NCBI GenBank assembly: GCA_019915135.1
Contig: JAHLMK010000004.1
Location: forward strand, 434,001 to 498,000
From: Strobilurus pachycystidiatus
Taxonomy: Eukaryota; Basidiomycota; Agaricomycetes; Agaricales; Physalacriaceae
Direction: 5' to 3'
DNA length: 64,000 nt
Below, in pieces: positions 57,701-64,000 of this stretch; position 1 is the stretch's first letter, and each line of letters opens with the position of its first letter. The notes under the pieces are model-generated. The model saw nothing but the letters and a program-made list of their open reading frames with translations. It was not told where the DNA came from and searched no databases. Position numbers and translations under genes: made by a program.

Positions 57701-58499
57701 CTAGAATGCTTGAGCTTTAGACCAGTCGCTTCACGAGGCTCTGAGAACGTATTACCGGCAGAATCAATCTTAGAGGCCTATCTGAAATTTGAACTTGAGT
57801 TCGATGAGCATAGCTGGTCGGCTTTGTTTATCCAAGTCTGACTCCAGAGGGTATATCGGCTCCTGAAAGTCAGATAGCATTAGGAACCCTGCGGCGCAGG
57901 TTCATCTCCCCATGCTTTAATACTTTGCGCCACATGCGACCTGTAAAGCTTCCGGCCGGGGAGCAACTAGAGATTCTCAGGAATCACGAGTGGAAGACGC
58001 ATGTACTTCGAAAGATCCTAGAGCTCCAATTTGTGTTCCAGCTGTCGAAAGCATCATGTTCAATCAGTCCGAGCCGGACTATGCCCTCGGGGATTAGTGC
58101 AGTGTGGCATTTGAGAAGCGCCGACGAAGTGTTCAATAGCAGATTGGCCGCCTGTAATGCTCCAGTATGTTCCTCACAGATACCAAGTCGAAGAAAGGAA
58201 GAAGACATAGAGACCCTAACCCTAACTTCGCGCTCTCGACGCGGACGTCGTGTGTATCTGAGTAGCGCTGGATTGTTACGTTGCTCAAATGGTTGAGTCG
58301 ACGAGCCACGCAGCCTATTGAGTGTGTATAGGCATTGATAAGCCTTCTTCAATATACTAGTTATCGCTAAATGACAGCAGTACAAGCGGAACCTGTATAG
58401 TATGATTCTTGTTTACAACTACGCGCAAGTTAAGATACCTCGGCCATCCATCCCACGCATAGCCATCAGCTCAGTCAGACGCTGACGGGCATGGAGTGA
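57701..58499. other. Intergenic, unresolved
   Basis: Overlapping antisense frames at 57925-58296 (plus) and 57984-58385 (minus) without motifs. Contains the telomere-like repeat listed separately. Confidence 0.35.
58213..58226 (-). repeat. Interstitial telomere-like repeat
   Basis: ACCCTAACCCTAAC: two CCCTAA units of the TTAGGG type. Too short to show a former chromosome end. Confidence 0.6.
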
Positions 58500-59664
58500 T
58501 GTTTGATTAGGAGCATGCGTCGTGGACGCTAGAAGCGACATCGTCTGGGAGTAGCCAATCATCTTGCTGAAGAACTCTCCTTCGGCAAGGACGAGACCCT
58601 ATGAAAACACAAAAATTATGCGGATGTAGTAGAGAGCTGCATTGCAGTGACTTGCCATGACAGGCCATCGATGTGCGACTGAATGAGCTGAAGCATCGGG
58701 ATCGAAAACCATGGACGGCGGCTGACAACTTGAAGGCTACAGTCATAAGCTGGATCAGACAGGGGTGGGACAAGAAACAGGGAATACATCACCTCAAAAA
58801 GTAGAGTACTTTTGACACCTGCGCAATTGACACTAGCGACGCGACGAAGGAAAGGTCGCTAGCAGTCATTTTAGCAAGGCTGGAGTTCTCGATAACACAG
58901 CATGTCAGCGTCTGCAACACAGGATGATAAAGGGTCGGCAAAAGCAACGCGCTCATCCCAGGCCCCATCGCCGTCGCCGTTAAGCGATGTCGGGGCCACG
59001 GGTCAGTCAGCAACCTACCTAACCGTCATCACGTCTGCCAGCGAGCTCGAGGGTAAAAGCCGCTAAGCTTATGGAGGGCCTGGACTCCGCCATCAGCTTC
59101 GGGGGATCAAGAAGTGAGAAGAGAGAACGAGGCTGCGGATAGCTGTAGAGTTGTGGCGAGCCAATGCCGCTAGTGACCTGGAGGACACAATGTAGTTAGC
59201 GTTAGCCATTGACGGTTTGACCACTGGCACGTAGCCTGATTGTCCATCCAACGGCGACCCCTGCGCTGAGAGATGGTTGACTCGTCGGGTCGAGAGGTAC
59301 AGAAATCGGAAGACTTGCCAGAATGAAGAGCCTTGCACGTTCCACAACGCCTGCGAAGGATATATTATGTGGCCATCTATTGACTACGATAGATGACCAC
59401 ATAATGCAGCGTTCGCAGAGGCCAGTAATGGGGTGAGGTGAGTGGAAGGAAGGAAAGAATGGAGCTGTAGACCCACACTTCTAGATCTTTTATGTCACTC
59501 AAGCGAATCGGTTTGATGGATAAAGATCCGATGAAGATCCCCACAGCGGCATCGGCGAGGAATTTGTGGGTCAACCATGCTGCGTCAATACATTTCATTT
59601 TTGAGTCACAAGTAGCCCGAGAGGCAGATGAGTGGTCGTGAACAGGCCTTACATTACGAATCAA
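58500..59664 (-). CDS. Possible spliced gene, F-box/LRR-like flavour
   Basis: Several minus-strand frames in a row look coding: DAAWLTHKFLADAAVGIFIG, DLEVWVYSSILSFLPLTSPH, then RSLAALARHNSTAIRSLVLS and LLPTLYHPVLQTLTCCVIEN followed by ASDLSFVASLVSIAQVSKVL. A junction GTGGTC to TTCGCAG (59346-59395) would join the first two. The leucine spacing recalls the repeat part of F-box proteins, but no F-box is seen and the frames cannot be joined cleanly throughout. It may be a decayed gene. Confidence 0.3.
59366..59405. repeat. Hairpin-forming inverted repeat
   Basis: TTATGTGGCCATCTAT, an 8-nt loop, and ATAGATGACCACATAA: 16-bp arms with one mismatch. Confidence 0.8.
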
Positions 59665-59913
59665 GTTGACGACGCCACAACCATTGTCATTGAAACAAGG
59701 CCAAACAAATCGCCTCTGCTTCCGTCACTATTACCACCGCGCGATCCTCGCTCTGCTTTTCTCTACGCTGCTCCTCTGCGTCGCATTCTTGCATTAGTTC
59801 TTTTCCAGCTACACGACAGCTTCTACAGCTTGCAAGCCCGAAGCAGCCTCGCCAATTTGCTTCCGTTGACACGTGAACTCGTTACAGCACGGCACCAGCC
59901 GAAACGGACTCTG
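59665..59913. promoter_or_regulatory. Promoter region of UBP8
   Basis: Spacer between the unresolved minus-strand region and the UBP8 ATG, rich in CT tracts. No TATA box seen. Confidence 0.35.
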
Positions 59914-62057
59914 ATGGCTGACGACCAGGCGCCAAGGCAGTTTCCCTGCCCTCATATAGACGATCTCTTGAATGCCAGTGATAAGAAGAAGCGGTACAAG
60001 AAGATCGTAGCTGCAGGCGTACATCTGTACGGCATTGCTCGCCTCAATCCGAAGCGGCGAAAGGTTTGCATTGCATCCAACTCCACATGGACATTGCGAC
60101 TGATCTCGCGACTACTTGCCTAGATATCGCTGCCTACGTGCAGTCTGTACGAATGTCGGGCACTTCCGACACGTCCCTTTGTCTGCCTTGATTGTGGCTA
60201 CACCGGATGCTGGCCGAGTCACATCCTTGATCATCTTACGGATACAGGACATGGCTTCTGTAGGTCTTATCGCGTCTGATTTAGCTTACGCCTCACGATA
60301 TCCAGGCGTCGACGTCAAATCGGGACAGGTGCATTGTGATCAATGCGACGATATTGTGTACAATTCCAAGATCGATGAGCTATTTCTTTCTGCCACGGGT
60401 GTAGCGGAGGAGCGTGAAACACCATTTTTTGGTAAGGCTTCTATCTCATTCTCTGGACTGCCGCTCTGACCCTCTTTCTCACAGTACACAAGAAACTGAG
60501 GGGACCATTTACGCAATGGTGGCCTTCTCCTGAAGAGCAGACCGCGTTGGAGACTGCAATCACTCTTCCTTGCCAAGGTACTTATGTCGTTTACCTATCC
60601 TTTTGAACGTGCATAACGTAAGCCCCACAGCGCGTCGTGGTCTTCTGAACCTTGGACAAACTTGTTTTTTGAATGTCGTTTTGCAATGTCTTGCACATAA
60701 CCCGCTGATACGGAATTATTTCCTCGCCGACAAGCACAACCGAATGCAATGCAAGATTGAAGACTGTTGCTGCTGCGAAATGGACAAGCTGTTCTCCGAA
60801 GTAGCTCCTCTGCTTGCTCTCTCTACTCGGCCTGATACAGTCATAGATATACTCAGATGAACGGGAGCCATACGGACCTGTATCATTCCTCTCGACGACG
60901 TGGAGGAAGGCGCCTGATTTGGCCGGCTATGCGCAGAATGATGCCCATGAACTGTTCCTCTCTGTCATCAACCTTATTCACAGCACTTCGAAGGGGTCCA
61001 CGAATATCTCGTGTAATTGTATCACACATTCGACCTTCGCCGGTTCTATCCAGAGCGATGTGAAGTGCGAGCGCTGCGGCAGCGTCAGCACTGCCGTTGA
61101 TCAGACCTTGGACATCAGCCTCGAACTGAGGGACGAGACGACGCTGGCTGGATGTTTGAAGAGGTCGGTTTGACGCGTCTGTCATTTTCAGTCCTAACAG
61201 AATCCCCAGATTTACACAACCTGAAAAGTTGGGCTCCAAGGACTACAGCTGTAATAAATGCGGGAAGTCTGGTCGTGCTGTACGATATCTTTCGATTCTC
61301 TGGCTCGTCTACTAACCTTATTCTCGTTTGCAGGAGACCAGCAAGCGAATGAGCTTCCATAAGCTACCCCCCGTTCTCAGTTTCCAACTCAAGGTAACGA
61401 TCCACGACGTTAGCAGATTAAGGTCACAGCTGATACACGACCAAAGCGCTTCGAGAAGACCTCAGACAAGGCGCGGAAACTGGACACCCCCGTTCGCTTT
61501 CCTGCCCAGCTGAATATGGCCCCGTATACCTCCACCTGGATGAAAGAAGGCGAAAAAGAGAATGTGTACGCAATCGCAGGCTTGTCTGGACTTCCGCTGA
61601 CCAGATCCCATAGGAGAATTGGTCCTCAAATTATGTATGAATATGATCTCTTCGCCGTGATCAACCACGATGGCAACATGAGCAACGGCCATTACACTAA
61701 CTATGCACGATTCGGACAAGAGGTAGGTGTTTACGAGGCGACTCTTTCATTGTACTGACGGCTGACACCGTGCAGTGGTATCGCTTCGATGATGACAAGT
61801 AAGAATGCGGTCTTTTTGCCTTCCCACTCAAGAGCTGACGTGCGATGCATAGAGTAACTGTCTCGTCCCTTGGTGATTGTTTGCAGTCGAACGCATATAT
61901 GTGCTTTTATGTAAAGAGGCGACTGGAGTACAAGCCGCATGCGCGGCCGACGTATGTGTTGATCCGCGAGACTGAGGCAGTCCGGGAGAAGGAGGAAAGG
62001 GACAAGGAAGCGGCGAAGATGAAGGAGATTGATGATGCTCTATTGGCTCTAGCTTAA
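59914..62057 (+). CDS. UBP8: SAGA-type ubiquitin carboxyl-terminal hydrolase
   Basis: ATG 59914 (MADDQAPRQFPCPHIDDLLN). The N-terminal zinc-finger UBP domain reads CSLYECRALPTRPFVCLDCG, HILDHLTDTGHGF and VHCDQCDDIVYNSKID. The USP catalytic domain follows: RRGLLNLGQTCFLNVVLQCL (Cys box), FLADKHNRMQCKIEDCCCCE, LAGYAQNDAHELFLSVINLI, SDVKCERCGSVSTAVDQTLD, FTQPEKLGSKDYSCNKCGKS (zinc-binding Cys pairs), LSFQLK, FPAQLNMAPYTSTWM and YDLFAVINHDGNMSNGHYTN with YARF (His box). WYRFDDDKVT and a lysine/glutamate-rich C terminus (ARPTYVLIRETEAVREKEER) end it at 62057. This is the Ubp8/USP22 architecture; it removes ubiquitin from histone H2B as part of the SAGA DUB module. About ten introns, all frame-consistent. 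Confidence 0.9.
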
Positions 62058-62429
62058 TCTTGGTTGAACATGCTTGAATACATTGCATACTGTACATGGT
62101 CAAGATCCTACCTGTACCTACAACGCGTTCGAACTCAACTTGAAGCAGGAATCAGAAGATTCTTCGTTCAAGGTTAATGATGGCAGCCTCAGGTGTGGCC
62201 GCCTGAGACTACGGGCCGTCGCAGGGCACCTGGGACTTCCATCTGGCCTTGGACCTGCCCTTTACTGAAAGGACGTTACAGGTCAGTGGCCGGGAGTGAC
62301 TACTCCAGGAGACAGCAGACTCAGATCTTCTCGCGATCGCAGGGGGATTTTTCCAGCCGCGGTCATATGATGACTCTAGGATGCGTGACAGGGGTGCTTC
62401 TTTCATCTACATCCACGCCCAACTCGCCT
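62058..62429. other. Intergenic, no supported gene
   Basis: 3' flank of UBP8. No motif seen. Confidence 0.45.
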
Positions 62430-63520
62430 ATGCAGTCTGCCCAAAGAGATCGTCGACACAATAATCGGCCTCCTCTAGATGAAATTTCAATGATCCTTTC
62501 CCTCATCTCCCGCTCGTGGTGCACACGCAGTCAGGCCCACTTTTTCCACACCGTTACGCCCAGAGCCGCAAACAAGTCCAAGGATTCAGAGACACTGGCA
62601 GCGTCTCCCCATCTGTGTCCCCTCCCTCGACATCTGAGGTTCGTGGACGGTGACACCGTGAGGACGTTGGCTGCCTTCCCGAAAACATATTCCTCCACAT
62701 CGTGGAAGTTGATTTCAACTTCAAAACGGCCAGCGCTCAAACAAAGTCCTTTCGCAGCTGGTAGATCCCTACAGCCCTTGCATGGCAATACCCCGAACCT
62801 CTCTTCTCCTAAAACATAGAGTCGCTCATGTGCCGAGACACGTCATTGACCGCGCAAATTGAAAGCAAGCCCTCGATCTTGAGCGTTTCATTCGAACCCG
62901 GGGTGGAGGCGCTCGTATCCCAGATCGCGCTCATTCACGGAATACACCACGTCAAAGTTATAGCCCAGGAAGCCATCCTAAATTTGACCCATTGCACCGC
63001 TATCCGGTGCCTCGACTACACGCCCATTTACCATCCCAGGGTCTCCGAAGCTCTCCATACCATATCTGCAAACATGCTCAACTTGCGCTACCTCCATCTC
63101 AGGTCCGCACCTGTTACCCCAGAGAATCACCCACTTGCACGTCAGCTATTACTCATTCAATTTCTCCGAGGCATGCCAGTACATCCGTACTCCAATGGTG
63201 TCCGATGCTCACAGACGTTGTCCTCGAGCTGCACGACTTGGACGCGCGCCCACAGATATCGTGTCGAGAGACATTCTCCAGATCTTGGAGGAGAACCTCA
63301 GGCCGTGGTCTTGGAACGCCGTCGGCACGGTGTATGTACAATAGTACACGGCGTGGTCCCCCTTGGAACTGCCTGTGTCATCAAACTCATTTCTTCTCTA
63401 TCACTGATAAACTACCATCAGCAAGCTCCACAATCGGACTTCTTTTGGACTTTTTGACACTTGTGCCGTACGATTTCACGGGGATGCATATAACGTTGGG
63501 GAAGACCTATTGAATCGAAT
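62430..63520 (+). pseudogene. F-box-like pseudogene
   Basis: The segment LPKEIVDTIIGLL (about 62436-62484) matches LPQELVDTIIDL of the F-box gene at 30.5-31.8 kb but then hits TAG. The next part continues in a different frame: LISRSWCTRSQAHFFHTV (compare LVSRSWRSRSQANHFHSI) and HLCPLPRHLRFVDGDTV (compare LSLLPRHVSFVDHGDVV). Further fragments (LSVSFEPGVEALVSQIALIH, NLRYLHLRSAPVTPENHPL, MLTDVVLELHDLDARPQISC) lie in changing frames. I read this as a decayed relative of that gene with at least two frame breaks. Introns could explain some but not the stop inside the F-box. Confidence 0.6.
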
Positions 63521-63581
63521 CTGTTTATAGGTCTGACAACCTCGGTGGTGACAGGAATCGTCGCTTCCACCTGTCTGCAAG

Positions 63582-64000
63582 ATGTGGAGAATCACCTCGT
63601 TCGACAACTTCCCCCCAATCACAGGCGTCCGTTGGTTCAATGTCTTTGTGTTCGTGGCCACGCCCGTCATTGGGTTTGCCGGATTTTGGCTGGCCGAAGT
63701 CTCTCGCGCTACCATGCTGTGGGCCTTCGCATACTATATTTTCAGCATGCTAGGTACGTTGTCCCCCATGATTACGTTCTCCGATAAATAATCATGGAAA
63801 CTCTCCATAGGAATGACTGCTGGTACGCCTAAGATTCCTTCAATCTTCGGACTCTCACCATGACCAGGAAATCACCGTCTCTGGTCTCATCGCTCGTTTA
63901 ACGCGACTTTGCCCCTGCAGCTGTTCCTGCTCGCTGCGAGCACAAGTTCTGTTCAGGGATCAGCCTACTTCTGGGCCCGCAGTCATCGCTCTCACCACCG
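63582..64000 (+). CDS. OLE1: Delta-9 fatty-acid desaturase, 5' part (cut by window end)
   Basis: ATG 63582 (MWRITSFDNFPPITGVRWFN). Membrane segments follow (FVFVATPVIGFAGFWLAEV, MLWAFAYYIFSMLG). An intron (GTACGT to CCATAG, about 63753-63810) gives a 4-codon exon MTAG, then a second intron (GTACGC to GACCAG) leads to NHRLWSHRSFNATLPL with the first His box (HRLWSH), and LAASTSSVQGSAYFWARSHR, after which the second box (HRSHHR) is reached at the very end. The order is that of stearoyl-CoA desaturases, ER membrane enzymes using cytochrome b5. The micro-exon MTAG is unusual but both introns have good signals. The rest of the gene, including the third His box and any cytochrome b5 domain, lies outside. 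Confidence 0.85.

Noticed and set aside
63476..63715. Minus-strand frame with an F-box-like string LSNEVILHIL
   Set aside because: Antisense to the desaturase start exon; only ten residues look F-box-like and nothing follows.
1..64000. CRISPR arrays, bacterial operons, ribosome binding sites
   Set aside because: Spliced eukaryotic nuclear DNA; no regularly spaced direct repeats of CRISPR type were seen.

Overview
The window is nuclear DNA of a filamentous basidiomycete, most likely a mushroom-forming agaricomycete. The evidence is dense genes with many short introns (about 45-70 nt, GT-AG and occasionally GC-AG), two intron-containing nuclear tRNA genes, and several lineage-typical families: expanded F-box proteins, thioesterase-like hotdog proteins, a GPI-anchored chitin deacetylase, a type II membrane exo-beta-1,3-glucanase, SYLF-only proteins and BTB proteins. 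Gene models below were built by reading frames across splice junctions. Outer ends are firmer than internal exon borders.

Layout. 0.3-4.7 kb: minus-strand array of two thioesterase-like genes plus the relic of a third, whose 3' part is overlapped by a gene with four CCCH zinc fingers. 5.5-13.4 kb: two paralogous F-box genes ending in a Cys/His motif, flanking an arrestin-like gene. 13.7-20 kb: queuosine-salvage protein, DCAF5-like WD40 protein and chitin deacetylase, all plus strand. 20.3-22.2 kb: tRNA-Leu, then two abutting non-autonomous hAT-like elements separated and bounded by three copies of one 8-bp target site. 22.9-28.9 kb: ribonucleotide reductase large subunit (minus) divergent from a gene that keeps only the N-terminal and proofreading-exonuclease part of DNA polymerase delta; two ACGCGT boxes lie between them. 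30-38.4 kb: small hypothetical gene, two F-box genes, tRNA-Arg, a coiled-coil protein and an MDR oxidoreductase.

38.8-50.7 kb: a large inverted repeat with arms of about 2.87 and 2.88 kb and a 6.1 kb spacer. Each arm carries a PKA-like AGC kinase and a small LYR-like gene. The spacer holds a GH5 glucanase, a SYLF protein and a small acidic protein. Damage is reciprocal: the left arm has a frameshifted LYR-like gene and a sound kinase, and the right arm has a sound LYR-like gene and a kinase with an altered splice donor.

50.9-64 kb: a membrane protein with an internally repeated ectodomain, a BTB protein, a poorly resolved stretch (55.4-59.9 kb), the SAGA deubiquitinase Ubp8, an F-box pseudogene, and the start of a delta-9 fatty-acid desaturase cut by the window end.

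Most genes are unrelated housekeeping or cell-wall functions with no operon-like logic. The most unusual structures are the inverted duplication with complementary decay, the tandem hAT insertion, the polymerase-less Pol delta exonuclease gene, and the CCCH/thioesterase junction.
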